Source: Pedobacter duraquae (GTDB lineage Bacteria > Bacteroidota > Bacteroidia > Sphingobacteriales > Sphingobacteriaceae). From it: a stretch of DNA of 64,000 bases. The notes below the pieces were generated by a model. The model worked only from the letters and a program-made list of their open reading frames with translations. It did no database searches and was not told where the DNA came from. Below, in pieces: positions 25,827 to 34,600 of the stretch (position 1 is the first letter of the stretch; each line of letters begins with the position of its first letter). The stretch spans positions 124,001 through 188,000 of the forward strand of contig NZ_SNWM01000005.1 in assembly GCF_004362245.1 (NCBI RefSeq), written 5' to 3'. The position numbers and the translations under genes were made by a program.

Positions 25827-28190
25827 ATGTTTAAACTCAACTTTAGGATTGCCCTACGCAATCTATGGAAGAATAAAGGATTCACGCTGATCAATGTGGG
25901 CGGCCTGGCTATAGGATTAGCGAGCTGCATGCTCCTTTTGTTATACGTGGCTTACGAGTGGGGTTACGATAAACAATACAGTAATTATAAAACCACCTAC
26001 ATGGTTTATAATAACCAGGCCGCGAACGGAAAGATATTTAGTTTCGCAGCTACGCCTGGATTGATGGCGGAAACAGCAAAAGACGAGATTCCAGGAATTA
26101 AAGAAGCAGTCCGTTTCGATTATCCTAGCGATAGACTGCTGACTTATAAAAGGAACAGTTTTAAAAAGTCGAGTAGCTTTTCAGATCCGGCGATCTTTAA
26201 GATCTTTGATTTTAAAGTCCTGAAGGGAAACCAGTCTACATTTTTGAAAAACCCTAATGCTGTGGTTTTAACTGAAACGCTGGCAAAAGCGCTGTTTGGA
26301 AATGAAGATCCAATTAATAAAGTAGTCAAATTTGATAATCAGGAGGAACTGATTGTAGAAGGTGTGATTGAGGATCTTCCAAAAAATAGCAGCATCCGTT
26401 TCGATTTCCTGATGCCCTGGAGCTTATATGGAAAGATAAATCCTTGGTCTCTTCAAGCCGGATGGAACAGCAATTTCTGCATGACACTGATTCAGTTGCA
26501 GGACAATAGCTTCTTTGAGCAAGCCAATTCAAAGCTTCATGGGATAATTAAAGCAAATAACAAAGACAGTAATGGTGAGCCCTTTTTACATCCGTTGGCC
26601 AAATATCATTTATACAATACATTTGAAGGTGGTAAATCTGTTGGTGGGCGTATAGAACAATTACAAATTTTATTCTTGCTGGCATTCTGTATTTTATTAA
26701 TTGCCTGCGTAAACTTCATGAACTTATCTACAGCAAGGTCTGAGAAACGTGGGAAAGAAGTGGGGGTACGAAAGGCTATTGGTTCTTCAAGAGCTGATCT
26801 TATCGGTCAGTTTATGATGGAGTCTATATTGTTGTCGCTGCTCAGTATGCTCCTGGCTTTTGCCCTGATTGAGGTTTGCCTGCCATATTTCAATAATCTA
26901 TTAGGCGTGGAGTTGGCGATCAACTATACACAATGGCAATTCTGGACTATGCTTGTAGGCCTGGCAGTTTTAACAGGTCTTTTAGCTGGAAGCTATCCCG
27001 CATTTTATCTTTCTTCTTTTGATCCTATCAAAGTATTGAAAGGGTTCTCCGTAGCAGGGGGTTCCTCGTTATCGGTGCGTAAGTTTCTGGTGGTATTTCA
27101 GTTTGTATTTGCAACCTGTCTCATCATTTGCACCGCAGTGATTTACCAGCAGCTAAATTATATTAAAAATAAATCAGTTGGTTACTCTACTAAAAACCTG
27201 ATTGAGATACCAATTCAAGGTGTGCTGAATCAGCCAGAGAAATACGCGCTGCTAAAAGACAAGTTGTTGAAATCTGGTGTGGTAGCTGATGTAACTAATT
27301 TTTCGGCTGCAATTACACAGGGTGGAAATAATGGTTATGGTATAGAGTGGCCGGGAAAAGACATCAAATCAAACGTACTGGTCAATTTTAGAAGCACCGG
27401 TTATGATTTTATCAAAACCACAGGAATGAAGTTAAGTGCAGGGCGTGACTTTTCTATGCAGCATGCAGACTCCGCGAACGTAATGATAAATCAGGCCTTA
27501 GCTAAAATAATGGGTATGAAGCATCCTGTAGGATCGGTGATCAAGTGGGGCGGAACGCCGGTAACGATTATAGGCGTAATCGAAGACTATGTAGAGGAAT
27601 CACCCTACAAATACTCTAGTCCGATGATTGTAACCCATACCGACGGAAGCAATGCTGTAGCTTTAGTTAGGGTGGCTGCTACCGCTAATCTTAGCACTGC
27701 TGTGGATGTTATTGATCAGATCGTAAAGGAGATCAATCCTGATTATCCTGTAGACAGGCATTTTGTGGATGACTCTTTTGCAGATAAATTGAAAAATGAA
27801 CGTTTGCTGGGTACGCTTTCCAACTGGTTTGGTGGTTTCGCTGTATTCATTTCCTGCTTGGGATTACTCGGCTTGGCGCTATATATGGCCGAACAACGAA
27901 AAAAAGAAATCAGCATCCGCAAAGTTCTCGGAGCGAGTTCTGCAAATATCCTCGTGTTACTAAACAAGGATTTTGTGAAACTGGTGCTCATCGCTAATCT
28001 TATTGCTTTCCCATTAGGTTACATCATCATCAATAAATGGCTTTCCAGCTACGACTTTAGGGTTGGGATTTCCATAATACCGTTTGCTATTGCCTTTCTG
28101 TTGTCGCTTTTTATCGCCGTGCTCACTGTAAGTGTTCAATCAGCAAAAGTGGCGAAGGCAAATCCCATAGATGCTTTAAAATACGAATAG
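25827..28190 (+). CDS. FtsX/MacB-type ABC permease 1 of the array
   Basis: This 787-residue permease has about eight transmembrane helices: one near the N terminus (about 21-42), three in the middle (about 285-395), one near 425, and three at the end (about 670-780). Two FtsX repeats are present, each preceded by a MacB-type periplasmic domain. The N terminus MFKLNFRIALRNLWKNKGF and the end NPIDALKYE are signatures of the Bacteroidota family. The stretch GKEVGVRKAIGSSRADLIGQ is the cytoplasmic coupling helix region that contacts the ATPase. It starts 1 base after ATPase 1 and ends 2 bases before permease 2. Confidence 0.93.
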   Translation: MFKLNFRIALRNLWKNKGFTLINVGGLAIGLASCMLLLLYVAYEWGYDKQYSNYKTTYMVYNNQAANGKIFSFAATPGLMAETAKDEIPGIKEAVRFDYPSDRLLTYKRNSFKKSSSFSDPAIFKIFDFKVLKGNQSTFLKNPNAVVLTETLAKALFGNEDPINKVVKFDNQEELIVEGVIEDLPKNSSIRFDFLMPWSLYGKINPWSLQAGWNSNFCMTLIQLQDNSFFEQANSKLHGIIKANNKDSNGEPFLHPLAKYHLYNTFEGGKSVGGRIEQLQILFLLAFCILLIACVNFMNLSTARSEKRGKEVGVRKAIGSSRADLIGQFMMESILLSLLSMLLAFALIEVCLPYFNNLLGVELAINYTQWQFWTMLVGLAVLTGLLAGSYPAFYLSSFDPIKVLKGFSVAGGSSLSVRKFLVVFQFVFATCLIICTAVIYQQLNYIKNKSVGYSTKNLIEIPIQGVLNQPEKYALLKDKLLKSGVVADVTNFSAAITQGGNNGYGIEWPGKDIKSNVLVNFRSTGYDFIKTTGMKLSAGRDFSMQHADSANVMINQALAKIMGMKHPVGSVIKWGGTPVTIIGVIEDYVEESPYKYSSPMIVTHTDGSNAVALVRVAATANLSTAVDVIDQIVKEINPDYPVDRHFVDDSFADKLKNERLLGTLSNWFGGFAVFISCLGLLGLALYMAEQRKKEISIRKVLGASSANILVLLNKDFVKLVLIANLIAFPLGYIIINKWLSSYDFRVGISIIPFAIAFLLSLFIAVLTVSVQSAKVAKANPIDALKYE

Positions 28191-28192
28191 TT

Positions 28193-30562
28193 ATGTTCAA
28201 ACTGAATCTGAAAATCGCATTGAGGAATTTGTGGAGACACAAAACCTCCTCCTTCATCAATATTACCGGTTTGGCCATTGGTTTATCGGCTTGCCTTATG
28301 TTGATGTTCTACGTATCGTACGAGTGGAACTTCGATAAACAGGCTAAAGATTCAGATCGTGTTTATCAGATGATGACCAATATTACTGACAATGCTGGTG
28401 CGATCACGTTCACATTTAACGGTACAACAACTGCGTTAGGATCGGTACTTAAACAGGCGATCCCAGAAATTGAGATTGCGAGTCGACTGAGTTATGGAAG
28501 GATCAATCTAATTGCTAATGGGCAGAATTCCTTTAAGAAGACAGCTTGTTTCGCTGAGCCTACACTATTTTCAATGTACGACTATCACTTTATTTCAGGT
28601 AGTCCGGCAACAGCAATGGCAAATCCGAGATCAGTGGTACTCACGGAAACGATGGCCAAAACCCTCTTCGGGACTGCAGATGTAACAGGAAAATCTGTCC
28701 GCTATGATGATAAAGAAGATCTGACTGTTGCTGCAGTTATTAAAGATCTGCCAGAGAATAGCTCCAATAGGTTTGATTTTCTGATGCCCTGGTCACTATA
28801 TACTATCCTTGATCCTGGAGCCAGAGAGGTAGGTTGGAGTGATTTCAGCTATCTGACGCTTGTGAAATTACGTAAGGGGGCTTCTGCTGAAGCCGTAAAC
28901 TCAAAACTAGGCCCACTATTAAAACGATATAACAATGGTGACCAACAGCATTTCATGTATCCGCTCAGCAGACTTCATTTATATGGAACATTTGAGCAGG
29001 GAAAAAGTGTTGGCGGGGCAATTGAACAGATCAGACTTTTTGTAATCCTGGCTGTTGGAATATTGCTGATAGCATGTATTAATTTTATGAACATGGCTAC
29101 CGCCAAATCGGAACGCAGGGCTAAGGAAGTAGGCGTTAAAAAAACGATCGGAGCGAATCGGTTGTCTTTGATTATGCAGTTTCTGACAGAGTCCGTTGTG
29201 CTCGCTGCCATTAGCGTAGTGATCGCCATAGCACTCATTGAGCTTTGCTTCCCTATGTTCAATAACTTGCTTTCCATTAAAATGGATATCGGTTATTTTG
29301 GCTTTGAAATTTGGGCTGTAATTATCGGGCTCGTTATGCTTACCGGACTTATTGCAGGAAGTTACCCCGCATTTTATCTTTCTTCTTTTGATCCGATAAG
29401 TGGTATGAAGAAAAAAACAAGAAGCAGAGGATTCTTTTCTGTGTCATTACGACAAGTGTTGGTAACCGGGCAGTTTTGCTTTACGGTAATGCTCTTCATT
29501 TCTACAATTGTGATATACAAACAAATCCAGTTTATTAAAAACAGGCCTATAGGAGCGGATATCAATGCACTCGTGGAACTTCCGCAAGATGGTTCACTTA
29601 AAGATAAATATGAAGTCTTTAAGACCATGTTGCTTCGTTCGGGAGCTGTAACGTCAGTAACACACTCGTCGGTAACACTTTCCCATCACGGCTCTAATTT
29701 TATGGGGATTACCTGGCCGGGAATGACCAAGCCTGCCAATGACGTGATGTTTAACCAGGTACTTGCCGGGTACGATTATATAAAGACAACAGGAATTAAA
29801 ATGCGTAATGGGCGCGATTTTTCCGAAAAGCTTGCATCGGATAGTGCATCCTTACTGGTAAGTGCCTCAGCCGTGAAAGTAATGGGTCTTAAAAATCCGG
29901 TGGGCACTTCAGTAAAAGTATTCGATAACCAATTTACCATTATCGGTGTGTTTGACGATTATATCTGGGATGCTCCAAATAAATCAAATAACCCAATGGT
30001 GATCAGACTTGATGATGGTGTGCCGGGAACAATTGTGATGAAACTAAATGCTGACAGGAGCTTTCAAGCAAGTATAGAAACCATAAATTCAATTACAAAA
30101 CAAATTAATCCTGCCTATCCCGTAGAGCTTAAGTTTGTAAGTAGTGTGTATGCGGATATGCAGCATGGTGAAAAAATACTGGGTATTCTGTCCAACCTGT
30201 TTGGTGGTCTTGCCATCTTCATTTCTTGTCTGGGGCTTTTCGGCCTGGTAACCTACAGTGCAGAGCAGCGGACCAAAGAGTTTGGCATACGGAAGGTCCT
30301 GGGTGCTTCTGTTTTTGGAATCATGCGGATGCTCTCCATATCTTTCATAAAGATGATCCTCGTTTCTATTTGTATTGCTGTTCCAACTGCATGGATGCTG
30401 ATGAACAAATGGCTCGGGAAATATGAGTTTCATACCAGTATTTCCTGGTGGGTAATCGGAATCGCCATTGCTGGAACGCTGTTGACAGCTATCCTTACGG
30501 TTGGCGTTCAGGCTTACAAAACTGCGACTTCCAATCCGGTTGATTCGCTTAAATACGAATAA
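28193..30562 (+). CDS. FtsX/MacB-type ABC permease 2 of the array
   Basis: This 789-residue permease has the same layout as the preceding one and is clearly a tandem paralogue: both start MFKLN-IALRNLW, share PAFYLSSFDPI in the middle and end NP-D-LKYE. A 29-base stretch of DNA is identical between the two genes (26997-27025 and 29366-29394), which suggests a fairly recent duplication or conversion in that segment. The coupling region reads AKEVGVKKTIGANRLSLIMQ and the second one EFGIRKVLGASVFGIMRM. Its ATPase could be either array ATPase. It is separated from permease 3 by 18 bases. Confidence 0.93.
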   Translation: MFKLNLKIALRNLWRHKTSSFINITGLAIGLSACLMLMFYVSYEWNFDKQAKDSDRVYQMMTNITDNAGAITFTFNGTTTALGSVLKQAIPEIEIASRLSYGRINLIANGQNSFKKTACFAEPTLFSMYDYHFISGSPATAMANPRSVVLTETMAKTLFGTADVTGKSVRYDDKEDLTVAAVIKDLPENSSNRFDFLMPWSLYTILDPGAREVGWSDFSYLTLVKLRKGASAEAVNSKLGPLLKRYNNGDQQHFMYPLSRLHLYGTFEQGKSVGGAIEQIRLFVILAVGILLIACINFMNMATAKSERRAKEVGVKKTIGANRLSLIMQFLTESVVLAAISVVIAIALIELCFPMFNNLLSIKMDIGYFGFEIWAVIIGLVMLTGLIAGSYPAFYLSSFDPISGMKKKTRSRGFFSVSLRQVLVTGQFCFTVMLFISTIVIYKQIQFIKNRPIGADINALVELPQDGSLKDKYEVFKTMLLRSGAVTSVTHSSVTLSHHGSNFMGITWPGMTKPANDVMFNQVLAGYDYIKTTGIKMRNGRDFSEKLASDSASLLVSASAVKVMGLKNPVGTSVKVFDNQFTIIGVFDDYIWDAPNKSNNPMVIRLDDGVPGTIVMKLNADRSFQASIETINSITKQINPAYPVELKFVSSVYADMQHGEKILGILSNLFGGLAIFISCLGLFGLVTYSAEQRTKEFGIRKVLGASVFGIMRMLSISFIKMILVSICIAVPTAWMLMNKWLGKYEFHTSISWWVIGIAIAGTLLTAILTVGVQAYKTATSNPVDSLKYE

Positions 30563-30580
30563 CAAATTAATCTAACAGCT

Positions 30581-32974
30581 ATGTTCAGACTGAATTTAAA
30601 AATTGCCTTGCGTAACCTTTGGAAAAATAAAGGTTATACTTTTATCAATATCATAGGCCTTTCTATCGGGATGGCCAGCTGCATCATGATCTTCATCTTT
30701 GTGCGACATCAGCTGAGCTATGATCAACATTATGCTAAGAAAGACAGGATCTTTAGGGTGACGTCGTATTTCAAATATGCGGATGGAGAGGAATATCAGA
30801 ATGGTGTCCCAAGACCTTTGGGGCCAGCCATGAAGAATGATTTGGGCATGCTTGAAGAAGTGGCCATGCTGCAGGGTGGCGGCGGGATTGTTAAAGTAAT
30901 GGATGATGCCGGGAAACTTAGATTGAAAAGTTCTGAGCAGACGTTTTATGTAGAGCCTGAATTTTTTAAAATATTTGACTATAAATGGTTGGAAGGAAAC
31001 CCACAACAATCCTTATCGGCACCCAATACAGTTGCACTTTCTGAGGAAATGGCGGAAAAGTTTTTTGGTGATTGGCATAAGGCTGTTGGTAAAACCATAA
31101 ATTATCAGAACAAGACGGATCTGAAGGTAACGGGCGTTTTTGCGGATGTTCCCGAAAACAGCAGTAATCCCATTAAAATTGCAATAGCTTATGCAGGTTA
31201 CGTAAATAAGAACCTGAAAAAATGGGGCTCAGTATCTTCCAGCTCAGAATGCTATGTGCTTTTAAAGGGCGGTGCTGATGTCGCAGATCTTGAAGGACCA
31301 AAAAATGCTTTTATTAAAAAGTATTATGTCGATCAGACGGGTGCCCGTACGGATCACTTTTTTCAACCATTGACTGATATCCATACCAACGATATTTACG
31401 GGAACTTTGCCAGAAAAACAACAAGCAAAAGCTCACTTGCTGGTCTGGTCGTGATCGGTATATTTTTGATGATAACTGCCTGTATCAACTTTATCAATCT
31501 GGCAACAGCTCAGGCAGTAAGCAGATCAAAAGAAGTTGGTGTACGTAAAGTAATGGGAAGTATGCGGAAGCAGTTGATTTTCCAATTCCTGACAGAGACT
31601 TTTACGCTAACAGCAATTGCATTAGTCATTGCTTGTGCATTAACCGAAGCTGCTTTGCCAGGCATGGAGTCTTTGTTTAAAGAAAACATCTCTTTCAGCA
31701 TGCTGGAACACCCAGTGATTATTGTTTTCATGTTAAGTATGGTGCTTATAGTGGGTTTTCTGGCCGGATTTTATCCAGCAATGATTATGTCTGGATTCAG
31801 CCCCGCACTAGCCATAAAGAATAAAATCAGTATCGGTAATAGCGGTGGGGGATATCTACGTAAGGTACTGGTAGTTGTGCAGTTCGCTATCACTATTATT
31901 TTGATAACCGGGACATTAGTAATCCTTAAACAAATGAAATTCCTCCGCGAGAAGCCCCTCGGTTTTAATTCTTCAGCCGTTGCTTTGGTGCGGGTACCTA
32001 TGGATAGCCTCAGCGTACTTAAGTACGAGGGACTTAAAATACGCATTAGTAAAATCCCTGGAGTTATTTCCGCTACTTTCTGTAGTGCGGCACCCTCTTC
32101 GGGAGATAACAACACTAATAATTTTTCATTCGGAAAGGCAGAAGATGCAGACTTCAATGCAAATACTAAAACAGGTGATGAAGATTATTTCAAAACTTTC
32201 GGACTCCAGTTTGTTGCTGGAAAGCCCTTGTCGAAGAGTGATACCATCAAAGAATATGTAGTTAATGAAACGCTGCTGAAAAAGTTAAATGTAACCAACC
32301 CGGAGGATGCTATTGGTAAATTGATGTCGGTTGGGGGTGGTTTTCGCGGACCCGTAGTAGGTGTAGTGAAAGACTTTAATAACATGAGTTTGAAAGAAGC
32401 AATATCTCCAATAATAATTGTGTCTCAAAAAACAAGGTATGAAAACATTGCGGTGAAAATGGATAGCAGACAAATAGCCGAGGTGTCAAAGCATATTGAG
32501 GCAGTATGGAATGCTACATACGTCGATTATGTATATTCATCGAGTTTTGTTGATGATGATATAAACGCTTATTATGAAAGCGAACGTGTAATGGGAACCT
32601 TGTTCAAGGTATTTGCTACAGTAATCATCTTTATCGCCTTTATCGGCTTATTTGGTCTCATCTCTTTCGTGGCAGCACAGCGCACCAGAGAGATGGCGAT
32701 AAGAAAGGTGCTTGGTGCAACAACGATGGAACTTGTGGGAATGCTGAACAGTTCTTTCCTGCTTATGGTATTTTTCGCAAATATTGTTGCCTGGCCGGTT
32801 GCTTACATCTTTATCAGCAAATGGCTGTCGGGATATACCTATAGGATATCGCTTAGCATATGGCCTTTCATTGTCGCTATGGTACTGTCCATGACAATCA
32901 CTATGATAACTGTTACACTTCGTTCGTATAGAGCGGCAAGAACAAATCCGATAGATGCTTTGAAATATGAGTAA
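30581..32974 (+). CDS. FtsX/MacB-type ABC permease 3 of the array
   Basis: This 797-residue permease is the third tandem paralogue. It keeps the family ends (MFRLNLKIALRNLWKNKGYT and NPIDALKYE) and both FtsX repeats, but its periplasmic part differs more from the first two (QNGVPRPLGPAMKND, HFFQPLTDIHTNDIYGNF). It also lacks PAFYLSSFDP and has PAMIMSGFSPALAIKN in the same place. It lies 42 bases before the second ATPase, so it may pair with that ATPase instead of the first. This assignment is inference from gene order. Confidence 0.92.
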   Translation: MFRLNLKIALRNLWKNKGYTFINIIGLSIGMASCIMIFIFVRHQLSYDQHYAKKDRIFRVTSYFKYADGEEYQNGVPRPLGPAMKNDLGMLEEVAMLQGGGGIVKVMDDAGKLRLKSSEQTFYVEPEFFKIFDYKWLEGNPQQSLSAPNTVALSEEMAEKFFGDWHKAVGKTINYQNKTDLKVTGVFADVPENSSNPIKIAIAYAGYVNKNLKKWGSVSSSSECYVLLKGGADVADLEGPKNAFIKKYYVDQTGARTDHFFQPLTDIHTNDIYGNFARKTTSKSSLAGLVVIGIFLMITACINFINLATAQAVSRSKEVGVRKVMGSMRKQLIFQFLTETFTLTAIALVIACALTEAALPGMESLFKENISFSMLEHPVIIVFMLSMVLIVGFLAGFYPAMIMSGFSPALAIKNKISIGNSGGGYLRKVLVVVQFAITIILITGTLVILKQMKFLREKPLGFNSSAVALVRVPMDSLSVLKYEGLKIRISKIPGVISATFCSAAPSSGDNNTNNFSFGKAEDADFNANTKTGDEDYFKTFGLQFVAGKPLSKSDTIKEYVVNETLLKKLNVTNPEDAIGKLMSVGGGFRGPVVGVVKDFNNMSLKEAISPIIIVSQKTRYENIAVKMDSRQIAEVSKHIEAVWNATYVDYVYSSSFVDDDINAYYESERVMGTLFKVFATVIIFIAFIGLFGLISFVAAQRTREMAIRKVLGATTMELVGMLNSSFLLMVFFANIVAWPVAYIFISKWLSGYTYRISLSIWPFIVAMVLSMTITMITVTLRSYRAARTNPIDALKYE

Positions 32975-33016
32975 CCCGGAAAGAAAGCTGATATTTAAAT
33001 TAAATCACAAATTGAA

Positions 33017-33682
33017 ATGATCAAATTAGAAAACATAGAGAAATATTACGCAAACAAAGGCTTAAAGAATTATATTCTGAGGCACGTTACCACTACCATC
33101 AATGCCGGAGAGTTTGTCTCGATTATGGGGCCGTCGGGTGCGGGAAAATCTACCCTGCTCAATATCATAGGTATGTTGGAAGAACCTACTTATGGCTTGT
33201 ATGAGTTTATGGGTGAAAATATTACGCAGCTTAATGAACGCAAAAGAATAGAACTATACAGAAATCACATCGGATTTGTGTTTCAGGCCTACCATCTTAT
33301 TGATGAAATGACGGTGGCTGAAAACATTGAAGCGCCATTACTCTACAAAAAGGTAGGCAGCGCAGAGCGTAAGAGTAGGGTTGCAGATATGCTGGATCGG
33401 TTCAACATCGTTGGAAAGAAGGATTTGTTTCCCAATCAACTATCCGGTGGACAGCAGCAACTGGTAGGTATAGCGCGGGCCGTGGTTGCGCAGCCGGCAA
33501 TTATATTGGCCGATGAGCCCACAGGCAATTTACAATCAGCCCAGGCGCTCCAGATCATGGAGCTGTTTCAGACCTTGAACAAAACAGAGAATATGACTAT
33601 TATTCAGGTGACACACTCAGAGGCAAATGCCGCTTATGGTTCAAGAATATTGAATTTACAGGATGGCTTAATAATTAAATAA
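33017..33682 (+). CDS. ABC ATPase, MacB/LolD type (array ATPase 2) with altered D-loop
   Basis: This 221-residue ATPase closes the array. Walker A GPSGAGKST (residues 38-46), Q-loop VFQAYHLI, Walker B IILADEPTGN with its catalytic Glu, and the switch His in VTHSEAN are intact. Two positions differ from ATPase 1: the signature is followed by Leu instead of Arg (LSGGQQQLV) and the D-loop reads NLQSAQ instead of NLDS, so the conserved Asp is Gln. The D-loop Asp usually organises the opposite ATP site across the dimer, so this subunit may be slower or may work as a heterodimer with ATPase 1. That is inference. Confidence 0.92.
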   Translation: MIKLENIEKYYANKGLKNYILRHVTTTINAGEFVSIMGPSGAGKSTLLNIIGMLEEPTYGLYEFMGENITQLNERKRIELYRNHIGFVFQAYHLIDEMTVAENIEAPLLYKKVGSAERKSRVADMLDRFNIVGKKDLFPNQLSGGQQQLVGIARAVVAQPAIILADEPTGNLQSAQALQIMELFQTLNKTENMTIIQVTHSEANAAYGSRILNLQDGLIIK

Positions 33683-33766
33683 AAATAAATAACCACTTAT
33701 TTCTCAGCTTTTAACACATTTGAATAGAATCACTTAATGTTACTTAAATCTATTTAAATTAAAGCT

Positions 33767-34102
33767 ATGGGACCTATTTGTTCAAAACTTAAACTTTTGC
33801 GGCTGCAGCATCAGTTTACTCAGGTACAGATTGCAGAAAAATTAAATTGTTCCATTCCCGCTTACAGTAAAATGGAAACAGGCTCAACCGACGTAAACAC
33901 AGCAAGACTTTATCAGATCGCCGCAGTTTATAACATTGATGTTTATGAGATTTTCCTTGCTGGAGAGGACTTTAAACATGATTACATGGAAAGAATAACG
34001 GCCCTGCAGGCAGAACTTAATGTCAAAAAGGATGAAATTTTTTCTATGCAACAAAAGCTGATCAGGTTGTATGAATCTGAGCGGGGTGGACCCGCAATGT
34101 AA
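33767..34102 (+). CDS. XRE-family helix-turn-helix regulator with C-terminal coiled coil
   Basis: This 111-residue protein has an XRE DNA-binding domain (SKLKLLRLQHQFTQVQIAEK, then CSIPAYSKMETGSTDVN, then LYQIAAVYNID) in residues about 5-65 and a helical, probably coiled-coil tail (RITALQAELNVKKDEIFSMQ) for oligomer formation. It lies 84 bases after ATPase 2 on the same strand and ends at a strong terminator, so it may be the last gene of the array operon and may control it. No candidate operator was found. Confidence 0.88.
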   Translation: MGPICSKLKLLRLQHQFTQVQIAEKLNCSIPAYSKMETGSTDVNTARLYQIAAVYNIDVYEIFLAGEDFKHDYMERITALQAELNVKKDEIFSMQQKLIRLYESERGGPAM

Positions 34103-34111
34103 TCCATTATT

Positions 34112-34137
34112 AAAAAAGGCCCGTTCGGGCCTTTTTT
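34112..34137. terminator. Bidirectional terminator between XRE gene and 34141 gene
   Basis: A symmetrical hairpin, AAAAAAGGCCCG with CGGGCCTTTTTT and a two-base TT centre, gives a GC-rich stem and a T run on both strands. It lies between the stop codons of convergent genes. Confidence 0.93.
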
Positions 34138-34140
34138 ATT

Positions 34141-34497
34141 TTAGTTAAACAATTCCTGCAAATCTCTGTCTGCAGTAGGAATCTTTTTCAGGAAATCATC
34201 AAAACCGGTGCCTTCGTGATCACTGTACATGCCGTAGGCATCCAGAATATAGCCGATTTGTCCGTCCTTATCCTCGATGACATAAATTACGGAATTATCG
34301 CCCGGATCAGACATACCCTCAAATCGGTAGGTCTTGATGATTGTCAAATCTTCTGGTTTATATATTTTATTTAGACCAACTCCCTGCATCTTGCCATGGT
34401 CGGTCATTTTAATTTCGTTATCTAGACCTTTCTGCCTCATCTTTTCCAGAATTTGGCTGACGGTATTCATTTCTGCTGGATCTGTCATAATAATCAT
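34141..34497 (-). CDS. Small conserved Bacteroidota protein of unknown function
   Basis: This 118-residue soluble protein carries the conserved pieces YRFEGMSDPGDNSVIYVIED and YGMYSD. I recall these from a family of roughly 100-residue Bacteroidota proteins that databases often name phosphoribosylpyrophosphate synthetase; the protein is far too short for that enzyme and has no PRPP-binding motif, so that name should not be used. The N-terminal half (TVSQILEKMRQKGLDNEIKM) looks like a helix followed by strands. An ATG at codon 5 is an alternative start. It is a single gene ending at a shared terminator. Confidence 0.8.
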   Translation of the reverse strand: MIIMTDPAEMNTVSQILEKMRQKGLDNEIKMTDHGKMQGVGLNKIYKPEDLTIIKTYRFEGMSDPGDNSVIYVIEDKDGQIGYILDAYGMYSDHEGTGFDDFLKKIPTADRDLQELFN

Positions 34498-34553
34498 GTT
34501 TAGTATGGTCTTAAAACAATGACACCGACAAATGGTTTTTGCTTTTTAGTGCA

Positions 34554-34587
34554 AAAAAAAGCTACCCGACTAAAGGTAGCTTTTTTT
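34554..34587 (-). terminator. Terminator of metK
   Basis: On the minus strand, just past the metK stop, a stem AGCTACC/GGTAGCT flanked by seven A and seven T gives a 13-bp hairpin with an 8-base loop. It works on the minus strand for metK; its symmetry allows the other strand too. Confidence 0.9.
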
Positions 34588-34600
34588 AAAATCAGGAGAA

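Noticed and set aside
34141..34497. Phosphoribosylpyrophosphate synthetase
   Set aside because: The family name seems to be carried by small proteins like this, but 118 residues without a PRPP-binding motif cannot be that enzyme.
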